64,000 nt of DNA from Snodgrassella communis (lineage in GTDB: Bacteria > Pseudomonadota > Gammaproteobacteria > Burkholderiales > Neisseriaceae). Under the pieces are notes generated by a model. It had not been told where the DNA came from. It ran no database searches and saw only the letters and a program-made list of their open reading frames with translations. The stretch is taken from positions 1 to 64,000 of the forward strand of contig NZ_CAJZCD010000009.1 of assembly GCF_914768045.1 (NCBI RefSeq), written 5' to 3'. This document shows positions 19,728 through 30,824 of the stretch, in pieces. Made by a program: the position numbers and the translations under genes. The stretch's first letter is position 1; the number at the start of each line of letters is the position of its first letter.

Positions 19728-21056
19728 TTATTCGGCTAAGACTAACTTTCCGCGCAAAGAAAATGTATATGCTTCAGTAATTTCCAGCTCCACCATTTGA
19801 TTAATCAAACGAGGATGTCCCGTAAAATTAACTACCCGGTTATTTGCCGAACGCGCTTGTAACTGGTCTGGATCCTTTTTCGACACTCCTTCCACCAGAC
19901 AACGCTGCACACTACCAACCATAGACTGATTAATTCGAGCCGTTTCAGCTTCAATTACACTATTCAATGCTTCCAGACGACGTACCTTCTCAGCATGTGG
20001 CGTATCATCCGGCAAATTTGCTGCCGGTGTACCCGGACGAGGACTATAAATGAAGACAAAGCTTAAATCAAAAGCCAAGTCCTGTACCAACTTCAGAGTC
20101 TGCTCAAATTCACGTTCCGTTTCACCAGGAAAACCAACAATAAAGTCTGAGCTTAAACACAAATCCGGCCGGATAGCACGTAATTTGCGAATAATATGTT
20201 TATACTCAAGTGCAGTATAACCGCGCTTCATCGCTGTTAAGACACGATCAGAACCAGACTGTACCGGCAAATGCAAATGCGATACCAATTTCGGCAAATC
20301 ACGATAGCATTCAATAATAGCATCAGAAAATTCACGCGGATGACTTGTCGTAAAGCGCATACGTTCAATACCCGGTATCTCGTGGACTATGCGTAACAAA
20401 GTAGCAAAATCACATACTTCACCATCGCCCATATCTCCACGATAGGCATTTACATTCTGTCCGAGCAGATTAATTTCCTTAACACCCTGTTGTGCCAGAC
20501 CAGCAATTTCAGTTAAAACATCCTCCAGCGGGCGTGAAAACTCCTCACCACGGGTATAAGGCACAACACAAAAACTACAATACTTGGAACAGCCTTCCAT
20601 AATCGAGACAAATGCTGCACCACCTTCAACCCGTGCAGGTGGCAGATGATCAAACTTTTCAATTTCCGGAAAAGAAATGTCTACTTGAGACAGACCACTG
20701 GTTTCCTTATCCTGAATCATCTTCGGCAAACGATGTAAAGTCTGCGGACCAAATACCACATCTACATAAGGCGCACGCTGAATAATTGCTTCACCTTCCT
20801 GTGAAGCAACACAACCGCCAACCCCGATAATCAAATCTGGATTCTTAGCTTTTAAAGGCCTGATGCGCCCTAAATCTGAAAATACTTTTTCCTGAGCTTT
20901 TTCTCGCACTGAGCAGGTATTAAAAAGAATAATATCCGCATCTTCGGCTCGGTCAGTGCGTTCTAATGGTTGCCCTTCAGCCAGTACAGACAGCATTTTT
21001 TCACTGTCATACTCATTCATTTGACAACCAAAAGTTCGTATAAATACTTTTTTCAT
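19728..21056 (-). CDS. miaB: tRNA-2-methylthio-N6-dimethylallyladenosine synthase
   Basis: Radical-SAM methylthiotransferase that converts i6A37 to ms2i6A37 in tRNAs reading UNN codons. Three N-terminal Cys for the auxiliary cluster are in [18 protein letters not shown] and GVGGCVASQ. The radical-SAM Cys triad is CSKYCSFC. The C-terminal TRAM domain ends [11 protein letters not shown]. Start ATG 21056 has TTAGGTGAT in front; the frame also extends to a TTG at 21068. It is 14 bp downstream of a small exported-protein gene. Confidence 0.95.
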   Translation of the reverse strand: MKKVFIRTFGCQMNEYDSEKMLSVLAEGQPLERTDRAEDADIILFNTCSVREKAQEKVFSDLGRIRPLKAKNPDLIIGVGGCVASQEGEAIIQRAPYVDVVFGPQTLHRLPKMIQDKETSGLSQVDISFPEIEKFDHLPPARVEGGAAFVSIMEGCSKYCSFCVVPYTRGEEFSRPLEDVLTEIAGLAQQGVKEINLLGQNVNAYRGDMGDGEVCDFATLLRIVHEIPGIERMRFTTSHPREFSDAIIECYRDLPKLVSHLHLPVQSGSDRVLTAMKRGYTALEYKHIIRKLRAIRPDLCLSSDFIVGFPGETEREFEQTLKLVQDLAFDLSFVFIYSPRPGTPAANLPDDTPHAEKVRRLEALNSVIEAETARINQSMVGSVQRCLVEGVSKKDPDQLQARSANNRVVNFTGHPRLINQMVELEITEAYTFSLRGKLVLAE

Positions 21057-21070
21057 ATCACCTAACAATA

Positions 21071-21457
21071 TTAATCAACCTGAGGATTATTCGGACGAAC
21101 CAATGCATCTCGCTCCTCATCCGTCAATATCCAGATTTCCTGAATCTGATTTGCCTTATCAAATCGTACTGCTATAGGTATATTCTTAAACCGGTATAAA
21201 GTATTGTAAGTAACAAAACGATTACTAGTATCATGTACTCGGACTACTTTGCTTAACTGAAATGTTTTATTACCTTTCATTAAACCCAGACTTAAAGTGC
21301 GTAACCAAGCTTTTTTCGCCGTACCCAGCACCACCTGCTGTCCTTCAGCACTCTTCATCACAACAATACGAACATCATTAGGTAAAACACGACTAGCCCA
21401 TACAAACGAAGAGGTAAAGAAAATCAAACCACATAACGCCAAACGCAAATACTTCAT
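21071..21457 (-). CDS. Small exported protein of unknown function
   Basis: A 128-aa product with a clear signal peptide ([21 protein letters not shown], cleavage after about residue 21), so it should be periplasmic. The mature part is basic and beta-rich, and it ends with [20 protein letters not shown] do not recognise the family. The ATG follows AAGGAGAAAAC, a good ribosome-binding site. It ends 14 bp before miaB and is probably transcribed with it, though co-transcription does not imply shared function. Confidence 0.75.
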   Translation of the reverse strand: MKYLRLALCGLIFFTSSFVWASRVLPNDVRIVVMKSAEGQQVVLGTAKKAWLRTLSLGLMKGNKTFQLSKVVRVHDTSNRFVTYNTLYRFKNIPIAVRFDKANQIQEIWILTDEERDALVRPNNPQVD

Positions 21458-21958
21458 GTTTTCTCCTTAAATAACAATGAAGGTCAACTTACAGGCAATA
21501 ATTATACGCAGAAGACAAATAACTAACAGCTTACAAAGCAAAAAAGTCTTTTAAAAGCTAGGCAACTAAATAATCAGCATATAAACATCAATTTAAACAA
21601 AAGTACCCTGCTAAATTTCAAGAAATACAATTAAATTGAAATCATACTTAGATTTTAGTTAAAGACAGCTCATAATCAATACTTACAACAAATTTCAACG
21701 TAAAATCCACATACTGATATACCTTAAAAGAAAACCCAAACAACAAGCCATCAACTAAACTTTATAAAATTGCGTGCTTTGGCCACCGAATTAAAACTAA
21801 CGACTACATAACATTTAATATTATTCGCATATATTACTTACCAGCGAATACATTGAATTGATAAAGCAACAATATTAAACACAAGTCCAAATGCACAAAT
21901 TAAAAAAGAAAAGTATCAAAGCCATCAAGCATAGAGGGAAACAAAACATCAAAATGAA
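21458..21958. other. AT-rich intergenic region between the ribosomal cluster and the miaB operon
   Basis: About 500 bp without a credible gene: the only frames are under 30 codons and lack ribosome-binding sites. It should contain the promoter of the exported protein-miaB pair. No repeat, tRNA or strong hairpin was seen apart from the terminator at 21959-21984. Confidence 0.6.
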
Positions 21959-21984
21959 ACAAGCCAGCCCAACGGCTGGCTTGT
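21959..21984 (-). terminator. Terminator of the ribosomal protein cluster
   Basis: A perfect 11-bp stem, ACAAGCCAGCC-loop-GGCTGGCTTGT, with a 4-base loop begins 14 bp after the rplQ stop. On the minus strand it is followed by TTCATTTTGATGTTTTG. This is the expected end of the rplC-rplQ transcript. Confidence 0.8.
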
Positions 21985-21997
21985 CTGTGTAGCCTGA

Positions 21998-22381
21998 TTA
22001 CTCAGCTACAGCTTGTGTTTCAGGAGCTTTCTCAACTAACTCAACTAAAGCTAGTGGAGCATTATCACCCTTACGAAAACCATACTTCAATATGCGCAGA
22101 TAGCCACCATTACGATTAGCAAAGCGCGGGCCTAACTCATTAAAAAGTTTCACCACAACGTCACGATCACGCGTACGATTAAAAGCTAAACGATGATTAG
22201 CCAATGAAGGCTTTTTACCTAAAGTAATCAATGGTTCAGCTACACGACGTAACTCTTTTGCTTTAGGCAAGGTAGTTACAATTGCTTCGTGAGTCAACAA
22301 AGAATTGGCCATATTACGCAACATAGCAGCACGGTGACTACTGGTGCGGTTTAATTTGCGGTTACCATTACGATGACGCAT
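21998..22381 (-). CDS. rplQ: 50S ribosomal protein L17
   Basis: Last gene of the alpha operon part of the cluster. L17 lies near the peptide exit tunnel of the large subunit. The start [29 protein letters not shown] is the family hallmark. At 127 aa it is normal length, with a short low-complexity C-terminal tail. It follows rpoA by 18 bp and precedes a strong terminator. Confidence 0.98.
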   Translation of the reverse strand: MRHRNGNRKLNRTSSHRAAMLRNMANSLLTHEAIVTTLPKAKELRRVAEPLITLGKKPSLANHRLAFNRTRDRDVVVKLFNELGPRFANRNGGYLRILKYGFRKGDNAPLALVELVEKAPETQAVAE

Positions 22382-22399
22382 GTCATTATCCTTTAATCA

Positions 22400-23386
22400 T
22401 CAAACTTGAGGCTTTTCCAGACTGGCCGGTGGCCAGGCTTCTAGTTTTGAACCCAACGTCAAACCTTTGGAAGCCAAAACTTCCTTGATTTCGTTCAGAG
22501 ATTTTCTACCCAAATTCGGGGTTTTCAATAATTCAGTCTCTGTGCGTTGAATCAAATCGCCAATATAGTAAATATCTTCAGCTTTCAAGCAGTTTGCTGA
22601 ACGAACAGTCAACTCCAGATCATCAACTGGACGAAGCAAAATCGGATCAATTGGTGGTTCTTTTTCTTCCACCACCGCAACCGGAGTACCCTGTAAATCG
22701 GCAAAAATTGACATCTGGTCAATTAAAATACAGGCCGCACTGCGAACCGCTTCTTCTGGATCAATAGCACCATTGGTTTCAATATCCAGAACCAAGCGGT
22801 CTAAATCAGTACGCTGCTCTACACGAGCGGGTTCCACTTCAAAGCTAACACGACTGATAGGCGAAAAGCTTGCATCTAGTTGAATAGCGCCGATACGTTT
22901 GTGGTCGTCTTTATTTCGACGTCCTGACACAGATTCATAACCTCGACCTTGTTCAACCTTAATTTCCATATTAATACTACCACCTTCAGAAAGATGGCAA
23001 ATAACATAATCAGGGTTAACAATTTCGACATCGTGTGGTAACTCTATATCAGCAGCAGTAACAACACCTGCACCTGATTTTTTCAGACTTAAAGTTACCT
23101 CTGTGCGGCCATGCACCTTGAATACTACGCCCTTCAGATTCAGCAGGATATCAACGACATCCTCCTGTACGCTGTCAAGCGTAGAGTATTCATGCAATAC
23201 GCCTTCAATCGTTACTTCTGTCGACGCATAACCATTCATTGATGACAGTAAGATACGACGCAAAGCATTACCCAACGTATGGCCGAAACCACGTTCAAAA
23301 GGCTCCATAGACACTTTGGCACGGGTTGCAGACAAGGTGTCAACGTCAATTTGACGTGGCTTCAAGAATTCGGATGTGTTTTGCAT
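22400..23386 (-). CDS. rpoA: RNA polymerase subunit alpha
   Basis: Scaffold for RNA polymerase assembly and contact point for activators. At 328 aa it has the N-terminal dimerisation domain ([24 protein letters not shown]) and the C-terminal domain ([48 protein letters not shown]), including the DNA- and activator-contacting helices. It is in its usual place between rpsD and rplQ. Confidence 0.98.
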   Translation of the reverse strand: MQNTSEFLKPRQIDVDTLSATRAKVSMEPFERGFGHTLGNALRRILLSSMNGYASTEVTIEGVLHEYSTLDSVQEDVVDILLNLKGVVFKVHGRTEVTLSLKKSGAGVVTAADIELPHDVEIVNPDYVICHLSEGGSINMEIKVEQGRGYESVSGRRNKDDHKRIGAIQLDASFSPISRVSFEVEPARVEQRTDLDRLVLDIETNGAIDPEEAVRSAACILIDQMSIFADLQGTPVAVVEEKEPPIDPILLRPVDDLELTVRSANCLKAEDIYYIGDLIQRTETELLKTPNLGRKSLNEIKEVLASKGLTLGSKLEAWPPASLEKPQV

Positions 23387-23410
23387 TTAACTGTCCTCAC
23401 TTAACCAGCT

Positions 23411-24031
23411 TTATTTAGAGTAAAACTCTACCACCAGCTGTTCATTAATATCGCCACTCAATTCAGTGCGATCTGGCATGTTTTTGAAAACACCTTCCAG
23501 TTTGCCCTCTTCAACGGAAACCCAGCTTGGCAAACCAATCTGACTGGCCAAACTGAATGCTTCCTGAATGCGCACCTGTTTTTTGGCTTTTTCGCGAACA
23601 GCAACAACATCACCAGCTTTTACCTGAAAAGAAGGAATGTTCACAACCTGACCGTTCACGGTAATGGCTTTGTGAGATACCAACTGACGAGCCTCAGCGC
23701 GGGTAGAACCAAAACCCATGCGGTATACCACATTATCTAAACGAGATTCCAACAACTGAAGCAGCAGTTCACCAGTCGAACCTTTACGACGGGCTGCTTC
23801 AGCAAAATAACGGCGAAACTGACGTTCTAAAACACCGTAAATACGGCGGATTTTCTGTTTCTCACGCAATTGCAAACCATAACCAGATAAACGCGGTTTT
23901 TTCGCACCATGCTGGCCAGGAGCAGAGTCCAATTTACATTTAGAATCCAGAGAGCGACGTGCACTCTTCAGGAACAGATCAGTGCCCTCACGACGGGCTA
24001 ATTTACATTTCGGGCCGGTATAACGTGCCAT
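23411..24031 (-). CDS. rpsD: 30S ribosomal protein S4
   Basis: Primary 16S rRNA-binding protein that nucleates 30S assembly; in enterobacteria it is also the autoregulator of the alpha operon. Start ATG 24031 ([16 protein letters not shown]) has an AGGAG site nine bases upstream; a TTG two codons earlier is too close to that site. At 206 aa it is normal. The S4 domain ([34 protein letters not shown]) is intact. Confidence 0.98.
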   Translation of the reverse strand: MARYTGPKCKLARREGTDLFLKSARRSLDSKCKLDSAPGQHGAKKPRLSGYGLQLREKQKIRRIYGVLERQFRRYFAEAARRKGSTGELLLQLLESRLDNVVYRMGFGSTRAEARQLVSHKAITVNGQVVNIPSFQVKAGDVVAVREKAKKQVRIQEAFSLASQIGLPSWVSVEEGKLEGVFKNMPDRTELSGDINEQLVVEFYSK

Positions 24032-24046
24032 ACTCAAATACTCCTG

Positions 24047-24439
24047 TTAGATACGACGTTTTTTTGGTGGCCGACAACCATTGTGTGGCAATGGTGTAAC
24101 GTCTGTAATACTGGTAATCTTAAAACCAAGAGCGTTGAGCGCACGTACAGAAGATTCGCGACCAGGACCCGGCCCCTTAATACGAACTTCCAGATTTTTT
24201 ACGCCATACTCTTGGGCAACTTTACCAGCTGCTTCAGCCGCAACCTGAGCGGCAAATGGTGTGCTCTTACGTGAACCTTTAAAACCAGCACCGCCAGAGG
24301 TAGCCCAAGATAATGCATTGCCCTGACGATCAGTGATAGTAATGATGGTATTATTAAAAGATGCATGTACATGCACAATACCTTCACTTACAGATTTACG
24401 TACTTTCTTGCGCACACGAGCTGTGTTTGCTTTAGCCAT
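24047..24439 (-). CDS. rpsK: 30S ribosomal protein S11
   Basis: Platform protein of the 30S subunit that contacts the mRNA exit region. The 130-aa sequence contains [39 protein letters not shown] and the conserved C-terminus [17 protein letters not shown]. It lies between rpsM and rpsD in the alpha operon order. Confidence 0.98.
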   Translation of the reverse strand: MAKANTARVRKKVRKSVSEGIVHVHASFNNTIITITDRQGNALSWATSGGAGFKGSRKSTPFAAQVAAEAAGKVAQEYGVKNLEVRIKGPGPGRESSVRALNALGFKITSITDVTPLPHNGCRPPKKRRI

Positions 24440-24455
24440 TATTGTTCCTTATCAA

Positions 24456-24818
24456 TTATTTCTTGCCTGCAATCGCCTTACGCGGACCTTTACGCGTACG
24501 TGCATTGGTACGAGTACGCTGACCACGACAGGGTAAACCACGGCGATGACGCAGACCACGATAACAGCCCATGTCCATCAAACGTTTGATGTTCATGGTC
24601 ACTTCACGACGCAAATCACCTTCTACATGGTATTTGGCAATCTGTTCACGTAAAGCATCAAGTTGAGCCTCGTCCAAATCTTTTACTTTAGTGCTCGGCA
24701 CAACGCCGGCAGCTTCGCAAACCAGTTTAGCGCGAGACGAACCAATACCATAAATAGCCTGAAGGCCAATTACGATATGGGCATTGTTAGGGATATTTAC
24801 CCCTGCAATACGAGCCAT
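24456..24818 (-). CDS. rpsM: 30S ribosomal protein S13
   Basis: Head protein of the 30S subunit that contacts P-site tRNA and bridges to the large subunit. At 120 aa it begins [26 protein letters not shown] and ends with the basic tail [27 protein letters not shown]. It starts the alpha-operon segment, 58 bp after rpmJ. Confidence 0.98.
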   Translation of the reverse strand: MARIAGVNIPNNAHIVIGLQAIYGIGSSRAKLVCEAAGVVPSTKVKDLDEAQLDALREQIAKYHVEGDLRREVTMNIKRLMDMGCYRGLRHRRGLPCRGQRTRTNARTRKGPRKAIAGKK

Positions 24819-24876
24819 ATTTTTTCCTTAGGGCAAAAAGTCTGTCACTATAACACAAAGACTTATGGTTATCCAA

Positions 24877-24990
24877 TTAGCCTTGACGTTGTTTATGACG
24901 AGGGTCAGTACAAATCACACGTACAACACGGTTGCGACGAATGATTTTACAATTGCGGCAAATTTTTTTTACCGATGGCTGAACGCGCAT
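24877..24990 (-). CDS. rpmJ: 50S ribosomal protein L36
   Basis: A 37-residue zinc-binding protein of the large subunit. The minus strand reads [20 protein letters not shown] and continues to a C-terminus PRHKQRQG. The zinc ligands are Cys11, Cys14 and Cys27 with His32, so this is the zinc-containing (C+) form. It sits between infA and rpsM, its standard position. A run of eight A residues inside the gene (codons 8-10) could be prone to slippage. Confidence 0.96.
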   Translation of the reverse strand: MRVQPSVKKICRNCKIIRRNRVVRVICTDPRHKQRQG

Positions 24991-25008
24991 ATTATTTCCT
25001 TTCTACTC

Positions 25009-25227
25009 TTAGCGGGCGCGGAAAACGATGCGAGCACGAGTCAAATCGTACGGAGTCAATTCAACAGTCACTTTATCTCCAGGAGAAATGCGAATATAGT
25101 GCATACGCATTTTCCCAGAAATATGACCTAAAACAACGTGATCGTTTTCAAGTTTAACTTTAAAAGTTGCGTTGGGCAGGGTTTCAAGGATTTCACCCTG
25201 CATTTGTATGGTATCTTCTTTAGCCAT
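25009..25227 (-). CDS. infA: Translation initiation factor IF-1
   Basis: Small OB-fold factor that occupies the A site of the 30S subunit during initiation. The 72-aa sequence matches the family throughout ([56 protein letters not shown]). Its location between secY and rpmJ follows the beta-proteobacterial order; in E. coli infA lies elsewhere. Confidence 0.98.
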   Translation of the reverse strand: MAKEDTIQMQGEILETLPNATFKVKLENDHVVLGHISGKMRMHYIRISPGDKVTVELTPYDLTRARIVFRAR

Positions 25228-25232
25228 AATAC

Positions 25233-26549
25233 TTAACGACGTGATGATAATGATTTCATCGCAGAACGCTTCATTAAATGTTCGTACTGACTACTCATAA
25301 CATATGAAGCAATTTGCGTTTTAAAATCCATGGTCACCACCACCAGAATAAGTAGTGAGGTGCCACCTAGGTAGAAAGGTACATTCATCGCAGAAGTCAG
25401 TACTTCTGGAATCAGGCACACGATAGCTATATAAATTGCGCCCCAAAAAGTCAAGCGCAATACAACTCTCTCCAGATAACGGCTGGTTTGTTCACCAGGG
25501 CGAATACCCGGCACGAAAGCACCACTTTTCTTCAGATTTTCTGCCATTTCTCTTGGACTAAATACAAGAGCCGTATAGAAATAACAAAAGAAGATAATAG
25601 TAGCTGCAAATAGCAAAATATAAACAGGCTGACCATGCTGTAACAAACTGGCCAGTTTCTGTAGCCATCCATCCTGATTTGCCGAACCAAACCAGCTTAG
25701 CAGAGTAGACGGAAACAAAATAATGCTGGATGCAAAAATCGGCGGAATAACCCCAGCCATATTCAATTTAAATGGTAAATGGGAATTTTGCGCTTGCATA
25801 ATGCGATTACCAACTTGTCGCTTAGCATATTGCACTGGTACTTTACGCTGTGCACTCTCTATATACACAACTGCATATATTAATGCTAAAGCACCCACGA
25901 TCAGGGCAACAGCCATCAGATAACTGATAGATCCCTGACTAGTTAATGTTAACAAGCGACCAATACCGGCAGGCAGACTGGCTGCAATACCGGCAGTAAT
26001 AATCAGCGAAATGCCATTACCAATACCACGTTCAGTAATCTGTTCACCCAACCACATTAAAAACATAGTTCCGGTAACCAGGCAGACCATGGTTGAAAAA
26101 TAAAATTCAAATTGGCTGGATACTACAACATTCTGCTGATAAACAAATGCGGCAGCTCCAAAACTTTGCAAGGTAGCCAGCAAAACGGTGCCATAACGCG
26201 TATATTTGGTCAAAGTACGGCGCCCAGCTTCTCCCTCCTTTTTAAGTGCTTTCAAGGCAGGAATAATTTCAGAAGCTAGTTGGACAATAATTGACGCTGA
26301 AATATAAGGCATCACACCTATTGCAAAGATACTGAATCGTTGCAACGAACCGCCGGAAAACATATTAAGCATGCTTAATATGCCTCCGCCGGCACTTTCA
26401 TACAGTTTGGTCAAAGCAGCACCATCCACACCGGGCACTGGTATATGCGAACCGATGCGGAATACAACCAACGCACCAAGTAAAAACATCAGACGATTTT
26501 TTAAATCACCGAACTTTGAAAGTCCTGTTGCGGATTGCGGATTAGCCAC
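25233..26549 (-). CDS. secY: Protein translocase subunit SecY
   Basis: Central channel of the SecYEG translocon in the inner membrane. At 438 aa with ten membrane helices it is complete: [19 protein letters not shown] at the first helix, [26 protein letters not shown] at the plug/helix 2 region, and the cytoplasmic loop [27 protein letters not shown]. It follows rplO by 13 bp at the end of the spc segment. Confidence 0.98.
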   Translation of the reverse strand: MANPQSATGLSKFGDLKNRLMFLLGALVVFRIGSHIPVPGVDGAALTKLYESAGGGILSMLNMFSGGSLQRFSIFAIGVMPYISASIIVQLASEIIPALKALKKEGEAGRRTLTKYTRYGTVLLATLQSFGAAAFVYQQNVVVSSQFEFYFSTMVCLVTGTMFLMWLGEQITERGIGNGISLIITAGIAASLPAGIGRLLTLTSQGSISYLMAVALIVGALALIYAVVYIESAQRKVPVQYAKRQVGNRIMQAQNSHLPFKLNMAGVIPPIFASSIILFPSTLLSWFGSANQDGWLQKLASLLQHGQPVYILLFAATIIFFCYFYTALVFSPREMAENLKKSGAFVPGIRPGEQTSRYLERVVLRLTFWGAIYIAIVCLIPEVLTSAMNVPFYLGGTSLLILVVVTMDFKTQIASYVMSSQYEHLMKRSAMKSLSSRR

Positions 26550-26562
26550 TTGATTCCTTGCC

Positions 26563-26997
26563 TTATTCTGCTACTTTACCACCGGCAGCTTCAATGGCCT
26601 GTTGCGCACCTTTGGTGGCTTTAATACCATTTAAAGTTACCGCCTTATCAATACTGCCCGATGCAATGATTTTAACATTTAAAGCAGTAGCAGGCACTAG
26701 TCCAGCTTGTTTTAGTACCAAAACATCTATTTCGCTAACTGCAACTTTAGCCAGATCATCTAAACGCACTTCAGCATTAAAACCGGCAGTTAAAGATTTA
26801 AAGCCACGTTTCGGTAGACGACGCTGCAAAGGCATCTGACCACCTTCGAAACCAACCTTATGATAACCACCTTTACGGCTTTTCTGCCCCTTGTGACCAC
26901 GGCCACAAGTTTTGCCCAAACCACTGCCGATACCACGACCCACACGGCGAGCCGCATGTTTGGCACCTACAGCTGGTTGAATGGTATTCAAAAGCAT
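26563..26997 (-). CDS. rplO: 50S ribosomal protein L15
   Basis: Late-assembly protein of the large subunit. At 144 aa it begins [44 protein letters not shown], the glycine/basic extension typical of L15. It follows rpmD with one base between stop and start and precedes secY. Confidence 0.98.
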   Translation of the reverse strand: MLLNTIQPAVGAKHAARRVGRGIGSGLGKTCGRGHKGQKSRKGGYHKVGFEGGQMPLQRRLPKRGFKSLTAGFNAEVRLDDLAKVAVSEIDVLVLKQAGLVPATALNVKIIASGSIDKAVTLNGIKATKGAQQAIEAAGGKVAE

Positions 26998-26998
26998 G

Positions 26999-27184
26999 TT
27001 ACTTCTCCACTTTCAAAAGGTAGCTGATTTTGTTGATCATGCCACGATTTTCGGGGGTATCAAGCACTTCAACGGTATGTTCACGGTGACGTAAACCTAA
27101 GCCACGCGCACAGGCACGATGAGCAGCAATAGTACCGATCAGGCTTTTAGCCAATGTAATACGAATGGTTTTTTGCTCACTCAT
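26999..27184 (-). CDS. rpmD: 50S ribosomal protein L30
   Basis: A 61-aa large-subunit protein recognisable by [51 protein letters not shown]. Its ATG overlaps the 3' end of rpsE by eight bases, so the two are probably translationally coupled. Confidence 0.97.
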   Translation of the reverse strand: MSEQKTIRITLAKSLIGTIAAHRACARGLGLRHREHTVEVLDTPENRGMINKISYLLKVEK

Positions 27185-27695
27185 GATCTGCTCCTAAAAT
27201 TTCTTCTACGGTCAGGCCACGTTTGGCAGCAATCTCAGCAGGCGTATACAGTTTAGACAAACCATCCAACGTTGCACGTACAATATTGTACGGATTAGTT
27301 GAACCATGTACTTTAGCTGAAATATTATGAATACCCATAGCATCAAATACTAAGCGCATTGGGCCACCAGCTTTCACACCATTACCTTCTTTGGCAGGTT
27401 GCATAAATACGCGAGTAGCGCCATGACGTCCGATTACTTCATGGTGAATAGTACTACCATTCAATGGTACTTTAATCATATTACGACGGGCTTGATCCAT
27501 AGCTTTCTGTACAGCTACAGGTACTTCTTTGGATTTACCTTTACCCATACCGATACGACCATCGCCGTCACCAACCACGGTTAAAGCCGAGAAAGCCATG
27601 ATGCGGCCACCTTTAACCACTTTAGTCACACGGTTTACGGCAACCATCTTTTCGATCAGGCCGTCACCGCGTTCTTCAGTTTCGTGTTTTGCCAT
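27177..27695 (-). CDS. rpsE: 30S ribosomal protein S5
   Basis: Decoding-site protein involved in accuracy and mRNA unwinding. The double-stranded RNA-binding half is [44 protein letters not shown]; the C-terminal half has [33 protein letters not shown]. At 172 aa it is normal length. It overlaps rpmD by eight bases. Confidence 0.98.
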   Translation of the reverse strand: MAKHETEERGDGLIEKMVAVNRVTKVVKGGRIMAFSALTVVGDGDGRIGMGKGKSKEVPVAVQKAMDQARRNMIKVPLNGSTIHHEVIGRHGATRVFMQPAKEGNGVKAGGPMRLVFDAMGIHNISAKVHGSTNPYNIVRATLDGLSKLYTPAEIAAKRGLTVEEILGADHE

Positions 27696-27714
27696 ATTTC
27701 TGGTCTCCAGTTTA

Positions 27715-28068
27715 TTAGAAGCTCAAGCCGTTTTCACGGGCTGCCTCAGCCAACGCTTTGACACGACCATGGTATTGAAAACCTGAACGGTCAAATGCTA
27801 CCGCCTCAATGCCAGCTGCTTTGGCTTTCTCAGCAATGCGTTTACCAACTACTACAGCAGCGTCAACGTTGCTGCCGTATTTGATGCTGGAACGCACATC
27901 AGCTTCCAGAGTAGAAGCCTGAGCTAATACTTTGTCACCTTCTGCGCTAATAACCTGGGCATAAATGTGATTATTGGTGCGGAAAACGCACAATCTCACT
28001 TTGTTCAGAGCTGCAATTTTGGCACGGGTTTTACGTGCACGACGCAGTCTTGCTACATTTTTATCCAT
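27715..28068 (-). CDS. rplR: 50S ribosomal protein L18
   Basis: Binds 5S rRNA and helps seat it in the central protuberance. The 117-aa sequence includes [64 protein letters not shown], the conserved C-terminus. It lies between rplF (13 bp) and rpsE (19 bp). Confidence 0.98.
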   Translation of the reverse strand: MDKNVARLRRARKTRAKIAALNKVRLCVFRTNNHIYAQVISAEGDKVLAQASTLEADVRSSIKYGSNVDAAVVVGKRIAEKAKAAGIEAVAFDRSGFQYHGRVKALAEAARENGLSF

Positions 28069-28081
28069 CAGTGAGCCTCAA

Positions 28082-28615
28082 TTATTTTTTCTTGGTTTCT
28101 TTGATAACGACACGCTCATCAGCATAACGTACACCTTTACCTTTATAAGGCTCTGGTGGACGGAATCCACGAATTTCAGCGGCCACCTGCCCTACTACCT
28201 GCTTATCAGCACCAGCGATAATTACTTCGGTAGCTGAAGGAGTTGTGGCAGTGATGCCTTCTGGCAATTCATAATTAATTGGATGAGAATAACCTAAAGA
28301 AAGATTCAATACTTTACCTTGGGCTTGAGCGCGATAACCTACACCAATCAGTTGCAGTTTTTTCTCAAAACCACTGCTTACACCTACGACCATGTTGTGC
28401 AATAACGCGCGTACCGTACCAGATAAAGCATTTGCTTTAGAACTGTTGTCATTAGCGGTAACAACCAACTGCCCATCAGTCAATGCCACATTCACTTCTG
28501 CATGCTGATGCAAAGATAATTCGCCGTTTTTACCTTTAACAATAATAGCCTCTGGAGAAAACTTAACGTCAACGCCAGCCGGAACTACTACCGGATGTTT
28601 TGCAATTCGAGACAT
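28082..28615 (-). CDS. rplF: 50S ribosomal protein L6
   Basis: Large-subunit protein near the GTPase centre and the sarcin-ricin loop. It has 177 aa with two related folds; the C-terminal signature [19 protein letters not shown] is intact. It is in the spc order rpsH-rplF-rplR. Confidence 0.98.
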   Translation of the reverse strand: MSRIAKHPVVVPAGVDVKFSPEAIIVKGKNGELSLHQHAEVNVALTDGQLVVTANDNSSKANALSGTVRALLHNMVVGVSSGFEKKLQLIGVGYRAQAQGKVLNLSLGYSHPINYELPEGITATTPSATEVIIAGADKQVVGQVAAEIRGFRPPEPYKGKGVRYADERVVIKETKKK

Positions 28616-28624
28616 GTTTTCCCC

Positions 28625-29017
28625 TTAGGCAACCACGCACAACAACTCACCACCAATACCATTGGCACGGGCTTTACGGTCAGTCATTACGCCTTTAGAA
28701 GTGCTTACAATCACAACGCCCAGACCATTCATTACAGAAGGAATGTCGTTGGAACCCTTATACACACGCAGACCAGGACGTGATACGCGTTGAATGCGCT
28801 CAATCACAGGCTGACCAGCATAGTATTTCAATTGTATTTCCAATGTCGCCTTGATTTCAGCAGATACAACGAAGTCTTCTATATAACCTTCTTCTTTCAG
28901 AACTTTGGCAATGGCCACTTTTAACTTGGAAGAAGGCATGCTTACAGAAGCTTTATTCGCACGCTGAGCGTTGCGAATACGGGTCAACATATCGGAAATA
29001 GGATCATGCATACTCAT
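28625..29017 (-). CDS. rpsH: 30S ribosomal protein S8
   Basis: Primary 16S rRNA-binding protein and, in E. coli, the translational repressor of the spc operon. The 130-aa sequence starts [22 protein letters not shown] and ends with [29 protein letters not shown] 29017 has AGGAG eight bases upstream, which favours it over the internal ATG two codons later. Confidence 0.98.
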   Translation of the reverse strand: MSMHDPISDMLTRIRNAQRANKASVSMPSSKLKVAIAKVLKEEGYIEDFVVSAEIKATLEIQLKYYAGQPVIERIQRVSRPGLRVYKGSNDIPSVMNGLGVVIVSTSKGVMTDRKARANGIGGELLCVVA

Positions 29018-29031
29018 ATTTTATACTCCTA

Positions 29032-29337
29032 TTACCAGCTGGCTTTGATTACGCCCGGAATTTCACCACGCATGGCGATTTCACGGATTTTGGTACGGGC
29101 CAAGCCGAATTTACGGAAATTACCACGCGGACGACCAGTCAAAGCGCAGCGACGACGTTGACGAATCGGAGCAGCATTACGCGGAATAGCCTGTAACTTC
29201 AGACGTGCCTGAAAATGCTCTTCATCAGTCGCATTGGCATCGTTGATGATAGCGAAAATGGCTTCGCGTTTGGCAGCATATTTTTTTGCCAAAGCTTCGC
29301 GCTTCAGCTCACGATTAATAAGTGCTTTCTTAGCCAT
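29032..29337 (-). CDS. rpsN: 30S ribosomal protein S14 (zinc-independent form)
   Basis: Head protein of the 30S subunit. At 101 aa it is the long, C-minus form: the region of the zinc motif reads [49 protein letters not shown] with only one Cys. It lies two bases after rplE. Confidence 0.98.
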   Translation of the reverse strand: MAKKALINRELKREALAKKYAAKREAIFAIINDANATDEEHFQARLKLQAIPRNAAPIRQRRRCALTGRPRGNFRKFGLARTKIREIAMRGEIPGVIKASW

Positions 29338-29339
29338 AA

Positions 29340-29879
29340 TTAACCCTTAAACGGAAATTTGAACAGAGACAGCAGTGCTTTTGCTTCTGCATCAGTTTTA
29401 GCAGTTGTGGTAATGGTAATATTCAAACCACGCAAAGCATCAATTTTATCGTATTCAATTTCCGGGAAAATAATTTGTTCACGCACACCCATGTTGTAGT
29501 TACCACGGCCATCGAATGATTTACCATTCACACCACGAAAGTCACGCACACGTGGCAGGGCAATAGCAATCAGGCGATCCAGAAACTCATACATACGGTC
29601 GCGACGTAAGGTTACCTTACAGCCGATTGGGTAGTTATCGCGAATTTTAAAACCAGCGATTGACTTGCGTGCTACAGTTACAACCGGTTTCTGACCTGCA
29701 ATTTTTTCCAGATCACCAACCGCATGCTCCATTACTTTTTTATCAGCAACCGCTTCACCTACACCCATGTTCAGGGTGATTTTTTCAATACGCGGTACTT
29801 CCATGATAGATTTGTAACCGAATTGTTTGGTCAACTCAGGAACAACAGTGGTGTTATAAAAGTCTTTTAAACGAGCCAT
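29340..29879 (-). CDS. rplE: 50S ribosomal protein L5
   Basis: 5S rRNA-binding protein of the central protuberance that contacts P-site tRNA. At 179 aa it contains [54 protein letters not shown] and the C-terminal [23 protein letters not shown]. In E. coli the S8 autoregulatory site overlaps the start of this gene; I did not verify such a site here. Confidence 0.98.
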   Translation of the reverse strand: MARLKDFYNTTVVPELTKQFGYKSIMEVPRIEKITLNMGVGEAVADKKVMEHAVGDLEKIAGQKPVVTVARKSIAGFKIRDNYPIGCKVTLRRDRMYEFLDRLIAIALPRVRDFRGVNGKSFDGRGNYNMGVREQIIFPEIEYDKIDALRGLNITITTTAKTDAEAKALLSLFKFPFKG

Positions 29880-29889
29880 TGATTACTCC

Positions 29890-30213
29890 TTAAGCTCCCA
29901 CGGCGGCACCGGTAGATTTGTATACACGGGTGCGTACTACTTTTCCGTCTACTGTTTCTACCTTGATACCTACGCGGTCAGCTTTTTGGGTTTCCGGATT
30001 GAAAATTGCTACATTGGAAATAGCCAATGGCGCATCTTTGGTAATTACACCACCTTCAATCCCACGCATGGGGTTAGGTTTTTGATGACGTTTAACACGG
30101 TTAACACCGTCAACGATCACTTTTTCACCCAGAACACGCACTACTTTACCCTGTTTGCCCTTATCTTTACCGGCAATGACGATCACTTGATCACCAGTCT
30201 TAATCTTTTTCAT
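29890..30213 (-). CDS. rplX: 50S ribosomal protein L24
   Basis: Assembly-initiating protein of the large subunit with a KOW domain. The 107-aa sequence begins [47 protein letters not shown]. It lies 11 bp after rplN in the spc segment. Confidence 0.98.
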   Translation of the reverse strand: MKKIKTGDQVIVIAGKDKGKQGKVVRVLGEKVIVDGVNRVKRHQKPNPMRGIEGGVITKDAPLAISNVAIFNPETQKADRVGIKVETVDGKVVRTRVYKSTGAAVGA

Positions 30214-30224
30214 TGCAACCTCAC

Positions 30225-30593
30225 TTACAGTACTTCAGGAGCCAATGAAACGATTTTCATGAATCGCTCAGTACGTAGCTCACGGGTTACCGGGCCAAAA
30301 ATACGGGTACCAATAGGTTCCAGTTTGGTATTCAACAGCACGGCTGCATTGTTATCAAATTTGATTAGCGCGCCATCGTTCCGGCGCACGCCTTTAGCTG
30401 TACGTACTACTACAGCATTATATACGTCGCCTTTTTTAACGCGGCCACGAGGAGCTGCGTCTTTTACGGCCACTTTGATAATGTCGCCTACAGATGCGTA
30501 GCGACGCTTAGATCCACCTAATACTTTGATGCACATTACACGGCGCGCACCAGAGTTGTCAGCCACATCTAAGATGGTCTGCATTTGAATCAT
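30225..30593 (-). CDS. rplN: 50S ribosomal protein L14
   Basis: Large-subunit protein at the subunit interface and the docking site of RsfS, which is encoded elsewhere in this window. At 122 aa it begins [28 protein letters not shown] and ends [12 protein letters not shown]. It is the first gene of the spc segment; the 231-bp structured gap ahead of it marks the S10/spc boundary. Confidence 0.98.
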   Translation of the reverse strand: MIQMQTILDVADNSGARRVMCIKVLGGSKRRYASVGDIIKVAVKDAAPRGRVKKGDVYNAVVVRTAKGVRRNDGALIKFDNNAAVLLNTKLEPIGTRIFGPVTRELRTERFMKIVSLAPEVL

Positions 30594-30824
30594 GTTATTA
30601 CCTTTTAAAATCCAACTTAATTTACCGCTTTCAATTAGCCTGATAACACTTAAAGCTATTTGAAACCATTAACGGTTCTAGTAAACCAGTCTTGGGTCCC
30701 GAAGGGAGAGCTCCGGCGAGTGCCGGACACTTTCAAGAAACTGAAAGTTAAGGAACGAAGTTTACAGACAATATCTGATTGTCGCAAGACTTCGTTCCCT
30801 AATTGAAGCACATTGTTGTGTTAA
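30594..30824 (-). ncRNA. Structured S10/spc intergenic region (hairpin cluster)
   Basis: A 231-bp gap in an otherwise tightly packed cluster. Reading the minus strand, it can form several stems in a row. The first is a long arm, GGAACGAAGT paired with ACTTCGTTCC (30751-30798), enclosing GACAAT-CAGAT-ATTGTC. It is followed by ACTTTC/GAAAGT (about 30729-30748), a perfect TCCGGC-ACTC-GCCGGA (30711-30726), and TCCC-TTC-GGGA. No frame of useful length lies within it. It could be processing sites, an attenuator, or a ribosomal-protein-binding leader for the spc genes. Stem pairings are read from sequence; function is inferred. Confidence 0.5.
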
